Assembly: GCA_020636215.1 (NCBI GenBank)
Contig: JACJYG010000004.1
Location: forward strand, 124,001-188,000
DNA from: Lewinellaceae bacterium
GTDB lineage: Bacteria; Bacteroidota; Bacteroidia; Chitinophagales; Saprospiraceae
Direction of reading: 5' to 3'
Length of the DNA stretch: 64,000 bases
Part shown: in pieces, positions 12,301 through 24,300 of the stretch
Numbering within the stretch: the first letter of the stretch is position 1
Layout: every line of letters begins with the position of its first letter
Translations under genes and position numbers: made by a program
Notes under the pieces: model-generated
Database searches by the model: none
Told to the model about the DNA's origin: nothing
Seen by the model: only the letters and a program-made list of their open reading frames with translations

Positions 12301-15300
12301 CACCAGGGCGAGGTCGAAGGCCTCTACCGTCACCGTCGCCGGGTCGTGGTCGTCTTCATCTCCGCCATTCTGGCCGTTACCATCGATGTCGTTATCCTGT
12401 AAATAAGTATCATTATCATTCGTATCATCCGGTGTAGAGTCGATATCCTGTACGGCATTGCCATCTTCGTCAGTCGCGCCAGCGATCTCGGCGAAGTTTA
12501 CCAGGCTGGCGCCCGCTGTTAGGGGAGCATCCACTACCAGGTAGATGTCTACCGTTGTCGAAGCAGCAGGCTGCAGGCCGCCGGCAATAACCAGCGTCGT
12601 TGCCGGATCGCCGTTGCCGTTCAAAGCCCAGGTGGTGTTCAAGTTGGGATCGAAGCTCATGCCTGAGGGCAGGTAGTCCACTATCTCGATATTATCAGCC
12701 GGGATCATACCCTGGTTGACCACTGTTATGGTGAACAACACGGTATCTCCGGGTTCAACTGTAGCCGCCTGGCCTGCGCCGAGTTCCTTGAATAATGCTA
12801 AGTCGAAGGGCTCTACGATAACCTCCGCCGGGTCGTGGTCGTCTTCATCCTCGCCGTCGTTGCCATTACCACTTGTGTCGTTGTCGGACAGATACGTATC
12901 GTTGTTATCGATATCATCAGGGGTAGAGTCGATGTCCTGTACGGCATTGCCGTCTTCATCGGTTGCACCACTGATTTCTGCAAAGTTCAGTAAGGAGGTT
13001 CCGGCGGCCAGCGGGTCGTCTACTGTCAGGGTGATGTTCACCGTCATAGAAGCTCCGGGTTGCAGGCCACCGGCAATGTTAATCGTCGTTTGCGGGTCGC
13101 CGTTGCCGTTCAGGTTCCAGCTCGGGTTCAGGGCCGGGTTGAACGTCATTCCGGCCGGCACGTAGTCCGTGACAACGATGTTGTCGGCAGGGATCATACC
13201 CTGGTTGATTACGGTGATGGCGAAAGCCACGTCATCACCCGGTTCTACCATATTCGGCTGGTTCGGGCCCAGTTGTTTGACCAGGGCAAGGTCGAATGCC
13301 TCTACGATAACCGTTGCCGGGTCATGGTCGTCTTCATCATCACCCTCATTGGCGTTGCCGCTGACGCTGTTGTCCACCAGATAGGTATCGTTGCCGTCCA
13401 CGTCATCCGGAGTGGAGTCCACATCCTGTACGGGGTTGCCGTCTTCGTCGGTGGCGCCGCTGATTTCTGCAAAGTTCACCAGCATCAGGCCGGCAGAGAG
13501 CGGGTCATCTACAGTCAGGATAATGTCTACCGTAGTAGAAGTACCTGGCTGCAAGCCACCGGCTATAGTGATGGTGGTTTGCGGGTCGCCATTGCCATTG
13601 AGATTCCAGCCCGGGTTCAGGGCCGGGTTGAACGTCATGCCGGCCGGCACGTAGTCCGTGACAACGATATTGTCAGCAGGGATCATACCCTGGTTAATCA
13701 GGCGGATGGTGAAACTAACATCATCACCTGGTTCTACTGATGCAGATTGGCCGTTAGACAGAATCTTCACCAATGCCAGGTCGAAGGGTTTCACTACCAC
13801 CGTAGCCTGGTCATGATCGTCCTCATCTTCTCCTTCATTTCCGTTACCGCTGACGTCATTGTCGGCCAGGTAAGTATCGTTGTCATCGATATCATCCGGC
13901 GTAGAGTCAATGTCCTGGACGGTATTACCATCTTCATCGGTAGCACCGCTGATCTCGGCGAAGTTCACCAAAGAAGCGCCAGATGGCAGCGGGGCATTTA
14001 CGGTCAGAACGATATTGAGCGTCACGGACTGGCCGGGCAGCAGGCCGCCTACGATGGAAAGCACCGTGAACGGATCACCATTGGCATTCGTACCCCAAGC
14101 CGGGTTCAGGGCCGGGTTGAACGTCATACCTGCCGGTACATAGTCTGTGATCTCGATATTATCAGCCGGAATCATGCCCTGATTGATCACCTCGATGGAA
14201 TAGGTGATATTGTCGCCGGGTTCAACCAGATAGGACTGGCCCGTTGCCAATTTCTTCACCAATGCCAGGTCGAAAGCTTCAATAGTAACCTGAGCGGGGT
14301 CGTGGTCGTCTTCGTCTTCACCGTTATTACCATTACCGCTGGTATCGTTATCGGACAGATAAGTATCATTGTTGTCTAAATCGTCCGGTGTGGAGTCGAT
14401 GTCCTGTACCGCATTACCATCCTCATCGGTGGCGCCGCTGATCTCGGCGAAGTTCACCAGCGTCAGGCCGGCCATCAGGGGGTCATCTACTGTCAGGATA
14501 ATATTTACTGTTGTAGATGCGCCAGGCTGTAAGCCGCCACCTATTGAAAGGGCCGTTGCCGGATCGCCGTTGCCGTTGAGGCTCCAGCCCGGGTTCAGGG
14601 CCGGGTTGAAGGACATACCTGCCGGCACGTAATCCGTGATGACGATGTTGTCAGCCGGGATCATACCCTGGTTAATCACCGTAATGGTGAAAGCGACATC
14701 ATCACCCGGTTCTACCATCGAAGCCTGCCCGTTAGCAAGTTCCTTGACCAAAGCAAGGTCGAAAGGCTCGACAATGACGGTGGCCTGGTCGTGATCATCC
14801 TCGTCTTCGCCTTCATTAGCATCACCATTGACGAAGTTGTCAATCAAATAAGTATCATTATCTTCCACGTCATCTGGCGTGGAGTCGACATCCTGTACGG
14901 CATTGCCGTCTTCATCGGTGGCATCGCTGATTTCGGCGAAGTTCACCAGGCTTGTGCCCGCCGGAAGCGGATCATCCAGGGTCAGGATTATGTTCACCGT
15001 TCTGGAAGCGCCCGGTTGCAAGCCCCCGGGGACAGTAATTGTGCGGTTGGGGTCGCCGTTTCCATTGAGGCTCCAGCCCGGGTTAAGGGCCGGGTTGAAG
15101 GACATGCCCGCCGGCACATAGTCCGTTACGACGATATTGTCGGCCGGGATCATGCCCTGGTTGATCACCCGAATGGTGAAGGTGACGTTATCGCCCGGTT
15201 CAACCATACTGGACTGGCCATTGGCCAGCACTTTCGTCAAGGCCAGGTCGAAGGGCTCGACGATCACCTCTGCCGGGTCGTGGTCGTCTTCGTCGCCACC

Positions 15301-18300
15301 GGTATTGGCATTACCATTCAACTCATTGTCTACCAGGTACGTATCGTTGCCATCCACATCATCCGGCGTGGAGTCGACATCCTGTACGGCATTGCCGTCT
15401 TCATCGGTAGCGCTGTTGATTTCAGCAAAGTTTAGCAGACTGGTACCTGCCGGAAGCGGGTCGTTTACGGTCAAAATGATATTCACCGAAATATTTGCTC
15501 CCGGGGCCAGGCCACCGGCCGGCAGCCGGTTGTTGGCATCACTAAGCGTAATAGCCGGGTCGCCATTGCCATTCAGGGCCCAACCAAAGTTCAAGGCGGG
15601 GTTGAATGCCATACCTGCAGGCACATAATCCGAAATAACGATATTGTCAGCCGGAATCATGCCCTGGTTGTAGACGCGAATGGTGTACATCACATTGTCA
15701 CCCGGTTCTACCATATTGGATTGCCCATTGGCCAATGTCTTCGTCAGAGCCAGGTCAAAGGGCTCGACGATCACCTCTGCCGGGTCGCTGTCATCTTCAT
15801 CTTCACCGTCGTTGCCATCGCCGCTGACATCATTATCCTGCAGGTAAGTATCGTTATCATCTATCTCATCCGGTGTGGAGTCAATATCCTCAACCGGGTT
15901 GCCATCCTCATCGGTGGCGCCGCTGATCTCCGCAAGGTTCACCAGGCTGGCGCCTGCCGGCAAAGGATCGTCCACCGTGAGCATGATGCTTACGGTAGTA
16001 GAGGCGCCAGGTTGCAGGCCGCCATTGATGCTGATCGTTGTTTGCGGGTCGCCGTTGCCATTCAGGCTCCAGCCCGGGTTCAGGCCGGCATTGAAAGACA
16101 TTCCCGCCGGAAGGTAATCCGTTACGACGATATTGTCAGCCGGAATCATGCCCTGGTTGATCACTTCGATGACATAGGAAACGTTGTCACCCGGTTCCAC
16201 CATATTTGACTGGTTCGGGCCCAGCAGTTTGACCAGGGCCAGGTCGAAGGGTTCCACGATAACTTCCGCAGGGTCCTGATCATCTTCGTCGCCACCATTC
16301 GTTCCATCGCCATTGACTTCGTTGTCATTCAGGTAGGTATCATTGTTGTCCACATCATCCGGTGTGGAGTCGACATCATCCTGCGGGAAGCCCTGGAAGT
16401 CGGTAGCATTGCTGATCTCCGCAACGTTCACCAGCGTAGTGCCGGAAGACAGGGGAGCATTCACCGTCAAGGTAATATTTACCGTAGTAGAAGCCGCCGG
16501 TTGCAAGCCGCCCGGAATAGTGATCGTGGTTTGCGGGTCGCCATTGCCGTTAAGGCTCCAGCCCGGGTTCAGGGCCGGGTTGAACGCCATACCTGCCGGC
16601 ACATAATCCGTGACGGTGATATTGTCGGCAGCTACATTACCCTGGTTGAACACGGTAATGGTGTAATCAACCTCATCACCAGGTTCCACCATGTTGCTCT
16701 GGCCGGCGCCCAATTCCTTGATCAACGCCAGGTCGAAGTAAATGGGTACAAAACCGAAGTCAATGGTCATATCGCCATTGGCGTCGCTGGCATCGTCCTG
16801 GATGCCACCCTGGGCATCTTCGGCGCCACCTACCGGCTCGGTTCCAGCCATCAGCATGAATACCGGTGAGGTAGTAGTTGTACCCTGAACAGTTTGCGAA
16901 CCATTATCATCAAAGTCTTCCTGGTTGTCATTCGTATCCGTATTCACCGAAGACAAAGTGGCGTTCTCCAGCGACATGCCGGCGCCAAACTGGCTGGCAG
17001 GTACCTGGATGTAATAGTTGCCCTCGTACAGGCCGCCAAAGTAGTAGTCGCCGACGGAGTTTGTAGTCGTGGTAGCCACCAGGCCGCCATCGTCGGCCGT
17101 ACCGATCAGCTTATCCGGGCCGGCATCATAGAGCTCGAGCACTACACCGGGGATACCAGGCTCATTCAGATCCTGAATACCATCATTGTCTTCATCCAGG
17201 AATACGGTGGAGCCCACGCTAACGGCCGGCGTAAAGCCAAAGTCTTTGGTCATATCGCCGTTGTCATCATCGCTATCGTCCTGTGCACCACCTGGGCCCG
17301 GTTCGGTTGTGGACTCCGTATTGGATTCCAGGGTAAATTCAGGAGACATCACCATACCGCTGGCGCCGCCCATCTGCAGGCCGTTGTCGTCATTATCAGT
17401 TGTGTTATCTGTATCGGAAGTGGCAATATCAGCACTCGACAACGGGTAGGCCTCCAAGGCTTCTCCCGCACCGAACTGAGCACTTTGAATCTTAAGGAAA
17501 TACTCGCCTTCCAAAAGTCCATCGAAGAAATAGACACCGCCACCAGTAGTTATATCCGTAGCGATCAGGGCGTCATCGGCCGTGCCTTTGTCGCCATCGG
17601 CGCCGGTGCTCCACAACTCTACTGCCACGCCGTCGATGCCGAAGTCGGCGCCGTCGAACAGGCCGTTGTTGTCCAGGTCGGCAAACACATGAGAGCCAAC
17701 ACTCATGGCCGGAATAAAGCCGAAGTCGATGGTCATGTCGCCATTGTCGTCATTGGCAGCATCCTGGTTGCCGCCCGGGCCACTTTCGCCCATGGGTTCA
17801 GCGGCAACTGACAGTTCAAACACGCTGCTCATAACCATCGTGCCCAGGCCGCCATCCTGGATACCATTGTCATCATTATCTTCGCCATTGTTGGCATCGG
17901 GATCGGTAGGCGTGCTAGAGAGCGGGTATGCAGCATCCGGCGTCGGAACTACCACATAGTAGTTGCCCGGCAACAGGTTGCCGAAGTAATACAGGCCGCC
18001 GCCAGCAGTCACAACCGGTGCTGCGGCGATATCATCGGCAGTTCCGAGCAGGCCGTCCGCGCCGGTGATGATCTGTACATCGTCGCCACCACCTTTCGTT
18101 CCATCCGGGCCGGGGCTCCACAACTGCACTTCAACGCCATTGATACCGCTATCGGAGCCGTCAAACAAGCCATTGTTATCTTCATCAGCAAATACCAGCG
18201 AGCCCACGCTGACACTCGGCACAAAGCCGAAGTCAACCGTCATGTCGCCATTGGCATCCGCTGCATCGTCCTGCGTACTGCCCGAGCCATCTTCGGCTGG

Positions 18301-21300
18301 GGCTACCGGCTCAGTGCCGGCTGCCAGTATGATTTCCGGAGACATCACCATCGTACCCGGGCCGCCCATCTGAATACCGTTGTCGTCATCATCTTCGCCG
18401 TTGTCATTCGTATCGGTCGGGATGGAAGACCACTGCTGTGTTTCCAGAGGCTCGGCGGCGCCAAATTCGCTGGCAGGGATTACCACATAGTACTCGCCTT
18501 CATACAGGCCTCCTACGTAATAGTCGCCGTTGCTATCCGTAATATCTGAGCCAACTTGTACGTCATCTGCTGTGCCTTTGTCGCCATCAGGGCCGGTGCT
18601 CCATACCTGCACCACTACGCCAGGGATGCCGTTCTCGCCATCCTGTGGCTCGAACAAGCCGTCATTATCTATATCTGAAAAGACTGTAGAGCCGATACTC
18701 ACTGCCGGGCTGAAGCCAAAGTCTTTGGTCATATCGCCATTGGCGTCATCACCGTCGTCCTGCGCGCCGCCCGGGCCCGGTTCTGTAGTGGGCTCGGTAT
18801 TAGTTTCCAGGGTAAACTCCGGTGACATCACCATACCACCGGCGCCGCCCATCTGCAGGCCGTTATCGTCGTTATCGGTGGGGTTGTCCGTATCTGAAGA
18901 TGCAATATCAGCACTCGACAGGGGGTAAGCCTCAAGGGCTTCTCCGGCGCCGAACTGGGTATTCTGTATTTTCAGGTAGTACTCCCCTTCCGGCAGGGCG
19001 TTGAAATAATACACACCGCCACCAGTGGTTACATCCGTAGCGATCAGGGCGTCATCGGCCGTGCCTTTGTCGCCATCGGGGCCGGTGCTCCACAATTCAA
19101 CTGCCACGCCGTCGATGCCGAAGTCGGCGCCATCGTACAGGCCGTTGTTATTCAGGTCGGCAAACACATGAGAGCCGACACTCATGGCCGGGATAAAGCC
19201 GAAGTCAATGGTCATATCGCCATTATCATCGTCGGATGCATCCTGGTTGCCGCCCGGGCCGCTCTCTCCTGCCGGTTCCGTACCGGCCTGGAGCACAAAC
19301 ACATTGCTCATTGCCATCGTACCGGAACCGCCATCCTGGATACCGTTATCATCATTGTCCTCGCCGTTATTGGCGTTCATATCCGTTGGTGTGCTCGAAA
19401 GCGGATAAGCCGCGTTCGGTGCAGGGATCACCACATAGTAGCTGCCCGGCAGTAAGTTGCCGAAGTAGTATAAGCCACCGCCGGAAGTCAGGACCGGAGC
19501 TGCAGTAATATCATCCGCTGTGCCCAGGATGCCATCGGCGCCTGTGACGATTTGGACATCGTCGCCACCGCCTTTGGCGCCATCCGGGCCGGGGCTCCAT
19601 AATTGCACTTCTACCCCGTCAATACCGGATTCTCCTGATTCATATTGGCCATTATTATTGGCATCCGCCCAAACGAGTGAGCCCACGCTTACACTCGGGA
19701 CGAAGCCGAAGTCCACGGTCATATCACCATTAGCATCAGCTGCATCGTCCTGGGTACTGCCCGAGCCACCTTCTGCCGGAGCAACCGGCTCGGTATTGGC
19801 GGCCAGCAGAATTTCCGGTGACATCACCATGGTACCCTGTCCGCCCATCTGAATACCGTTGTCGTCGTTGTCTTCGCCGTTGTCATTGGTGTCCGTCGGC
19901 GTCGAAGACCAGGGCTGCCCCTGGAGGGGTTCGCCGGCGCCAAATTCGCTGGCCGGAATCACTACATAGTATTCACCGGGGAACAGGCCGCCCAGGAAAT
20001 AGTCGCCATTGCTATCTGTTATATCAGAACCTGCCAGTACATCATCCGCAGTGCCTTTATCTCCATCCAGGCCAGTGCTCCATACTTCTACTACTACACC
20101 GGGGATGCCGTCTTCGCCATCCTGCGGCTCAAACTGGCCATCGTTATCAACATCGGCAAAGACCGTGGAGCCAATACTCACTACCGGGCTGAAGCCGAAA
20201 TCTTTGGTCATATCGCCGTTGTCATCATCACTACTATCCTGCGCACCGCCCGGCCCCGGTTCCGTGGCCGTTTCGGTATTGGGCTCCAAAGTGAACTCCG
20301 GAGACATCACCATAGTACCAGAGCCGCTCATCTGCAGGCCATTATCGTCGTTGTCGGTAGTGTTATCCGTGCCTGTTGTGGCAATATCCGTACTGGACAG
20401 CGCATAAGCCTCCAGGGCTTGGCCTGCTCCAAACTGTGAACTCTGTATCTTCAGGTAGTATTCGCCCTGCGGCAAGTTGCCGATGAAATAAACACCGCCG
20501 CCGGAGGTTATATCCGAAGCGACGAAGGCGTCATCAGCCGTACCCTTATTGCCATCGGCGCCCGTGCTCCATAATTCGACTTCCACACCGTCGATGCCAA
20601 AGTCAGCACCATCGTACAGGCCGTTGTTCTCAAGGTCGGCAAAGACCAGTGACCCCACACTCACTGCGGGAATGAAGCCAAAGTCTACTGTCGAGTTACC
20701 GTTGTTATCATCAAAGTCGTCCTGGCCGCTGCCAGGGCCGCTTTCCCCGGCGCCGTTCACGGGTTCGCCGTTTACGGTCAGAGTGATGATACCCGATTGC
20801 ACAGGGGCGCCGGCGCCACCCGGTTGCAGGCCGTTGTCATTTTCATCTACATCGCTGTTCGGATCCAGTTCATCCGTTGTGCTCGATAAAGTGTAATCTG
20901 CGGGTGGAGTCGGGATCACCAAATAGTAATTCCCCTGAGGAAGCCCGAAGAAGAAATAATTGCCGCCGCCAGTCGTCACATCCGTGTCGACCAGTATATC
21001 GTCCATGGTATTGGGCTGGCCATCCAGGCCAACGCTATATAATTGAATGGCCACTCCATCTATACCTGGCTCTCCGCCATCCTGGATGCCGTTGTTGTTC
21101 TCATCGTAAAATACTGTGGAGCCTACGCTTACCGCAGGGATGAAACCAAAGTCAATGGTCATATTGCCATTGGCATCATCAAAGTTGTCCTGGAGGTTGC
21201 CCTGGCCGGTTTCGCCTGCGCCGTCAACCGGTTCGTTGCTAAACGAAAGCGTAAATATTCCCGATTGGCTTGGGCCGCCGAAGCTGGCCTGGACACCGTC

Positions 21301-24300
21301 GTCATTACCATCTGTATCGCTGTCAGCTATGCCGGCGCCGGCGGAAGAGGCAGGAGCAATGCCCGGAGGTGCAGGCACATAGACGAAATAGTCGCCCGCC
21401 AGAAGGCTGCCAAAGAAATAATCGCCATTGCCATCGGTCATGTCGGTGGCTACGGGCGTGTCTACCCCTGGCACATCGCCGGCCTGGTACAATTGTACGG
21501 CGATGTTCGGCAGGCCGGGTTCACCGCCATTTTGAACACCGTCTTCATTGATATCCAGGAATACCGTGCTACCCACGCTGAAGGAGGGGAGGATAAAGCC
21601 GGCGTCGAAGCTGTGGTCGCTTGTTCCTTGCTGGGGTGTAGTGGCTAAAATATAGGGGAAGCCTTGAATAGCAGCCGGGAGAGATGGGCCCGCGATGCTG
21701 GCGTCGGAATCGTTCAGGTCATTCCGCGGGGCGGCGCCAATGTTTGCCAGCGTAAGGGAATAAGCATCTCCCAGATAACTCAGGGTTGTACCACTCCATT
21801 CCCCGCCAGTGCCAAATACGATATAATAATCCGTTTCCGGCAATAGCCCGTCGGAAGTATTGAAATAATAGTAACCGTCGGCATCAGTCGTAGTGGTTGC
21901 GATCAGCGCCCCTGAGGTACTGTAAAGCGACACATCGATGCCGGGAATCGGGGTATCGCAGGGATCCTGAATACCGTTAATATTTTCATCAATAAATAAA
22001 AAGTTACCGATTTGCTGGGAGGGCTCACTGCAGGTAAGCTCGAGGTCACCCAGGCCAGCGGCTTTGCCAAACAGGCCTGTAGTACCGCTGTTGCCGGAAT
22101 AATAAACCTCATACTGACGGGTGGAAACACCCGTACCATTATTATACCATGCCAAACCAGCAGAGAAAGCCCCTAGCGGGTCCATCACAGCCGTCACAAT
22201 TTCGTTGTTGCTGGGGTGGAGCGCTAAGCCGCCCTGCGCAGTCTCCTGGTGAGCACTACCAAAGGCATCCTGGCAATAGAACTCGCCGCCGCCGGGCCCC
22301 TGTCCAGGCGCCGCCTGTGTGGAACCACAACCAGTGGTATAACCGGCTACTGCATCTTTTTCCAGTAGATAATGCCCATTGTTATTATACACGCGGAGGA
22401 TATCTCCTCCCAGGTTACTCTTATAAGCCTGGCTGGTAGGCGGAGAGGTATCGTAATCAAACCATCCTCCCTGAAGCCCCATCCGGTCAACAAAACCAAG
22501 CGTCATGTTTCCGTATACGTCGAATTCTATGTCGGTCAGGATCGGTTGTGGATAGCATAATTCGACACCGCTTTCGATCAGGTCACTGAAATTAGCCGTC
22601 CATGGGTTCCAGTTTTTACAATCGGCGGAAGGATTGCCTAACCAGGAAGCAGGTGAGCCTTTGGGGTAATCCAGGTCGAAGGAAAGCAGTTGTGTAAACG
22701 AAGAAGTGAGAGGGTCAAAGGCGTACACTACCCCAATCATCTGCTGGTCGCTCTGATTGGTTTGGCCGGAACAGACACCCCCGACATAAAGGACCCCCTT
22801 GTGGTATTTCAAAGCCCAGGGGCGCCAGTCACTCTCCCCACCTAAACAGTTGGGGTCAGGGATGGGGATTTCCGTGGCGGAAAGCGGCGTGTCGGTATTC
22901 GGATCATTCTGAATAATGACGAGCGAGCGCGTATATAAGTTGACCACAAATATGGAGTCAAAATCCGCGCTGATGTCGATGTCTCCCAAACCAGCCTTAC
23001 CCACCAGGTCAAAAACCTGTGGGTCAAAACTCGGCACCGTCAAATTCGGGGACAAGTCGCGGGTAATGGAATACTCATCGGCGGCGTCGATACCGAACTG
23101 GTCATCCAGGTCAACGTAAAGCGAGGAGTTGCCGGTGACACTAGGCGCCGGAACCTGAGAAACGTCGATTTTATAAATAGCACTCAAGCTGTCGGGGCCC
23201 CACCCGGAGTGGCGCCGCAGCAATGCCGAGGCGAAAACAGTATTGGTATTTCGGTTGTAGGCAACACCCCAGGTTGGCCCGATCTCCTCATTGGTGGCCA
23301 GATAGGTATGTTGAACATTATTCTGTTGTTGGTTGCCAGAAGCCTGATAAGGAATAGCGACCATAACAGGCATGTCGGCGGAAGTGCCTGGCAGAAGTGG
23401 GTTGCCCCGCACCCAGCAGGGTACAATCAGGAAAGGATTATTTTGGCAAAAATCGGCTATGTTGATCAGTCCAAAATCGACCTGGCAATCTGATCCAACG
23501 GTAGCAAACTGCACCGAACCACCATCGTTGGTTCGGCCAGCCTGGTTGTTATCATCAGCGGCCGCAGTCACATAAGGGGCCGGGTATTGATAGAATTCGA
23601 CGCGCACTTCTTGGCCATTGGCCAGCCCTGTACAGGTCCAGTCCCCGTTGAAGTCGGTCGTGGTGGTGCACAGCAAATTGCCATCGCAATCAAAAACATC
23701 AACGACAATGCCCTCCAGGCCAAACTCGGAGGCATCTTTTTTGCCATCCGAATCGAAGTCGGAGAATACATTTCCACCAATAGCGTTCGGCCCGGCACAG
23801 GGAGTGGTAGGCGAACAAGCCGCCGGAAGCACGTATGGCGCTGTGGCGACATTGCAGGATCCCGGAGAAAACTGCGCGGTAACATTCCCCATCGGAGTTG
23901 CCGAGTTCAGGTTTGCCATGAACTGGACATATTCCGGGTTACCATTTTCATTCGGATTGATTGTTTTGGTCAAGCCGTCGAAGGTGATCTCGATCAGGGA
24001 GCCGGGGGGCTGGTTAATCCATTCAACCTGTACCGACACCAGCGCAGTAGGCACGTTGCCAGTAGTCGCGTTGTTGACACATTCCCCGACGCCCACTTCA
24101 ACGATGTTGAGCAAGCAACCGGCAGGGAGGCAGGCGGCAGGTGCATCATAGGCATCACTCGTGGTGCAGGTGTTGCCGGAAAATGCGGCGTCGATGGTAT
24201 TGCCCAAAGAGCCGTCAGCCAAGACCGTAAATGAAACTGTGGCGGGCGAAGTGACTCCGCCAACCACGTTGATGAATTTTGTTTGCGCCCCGAGGGACAC

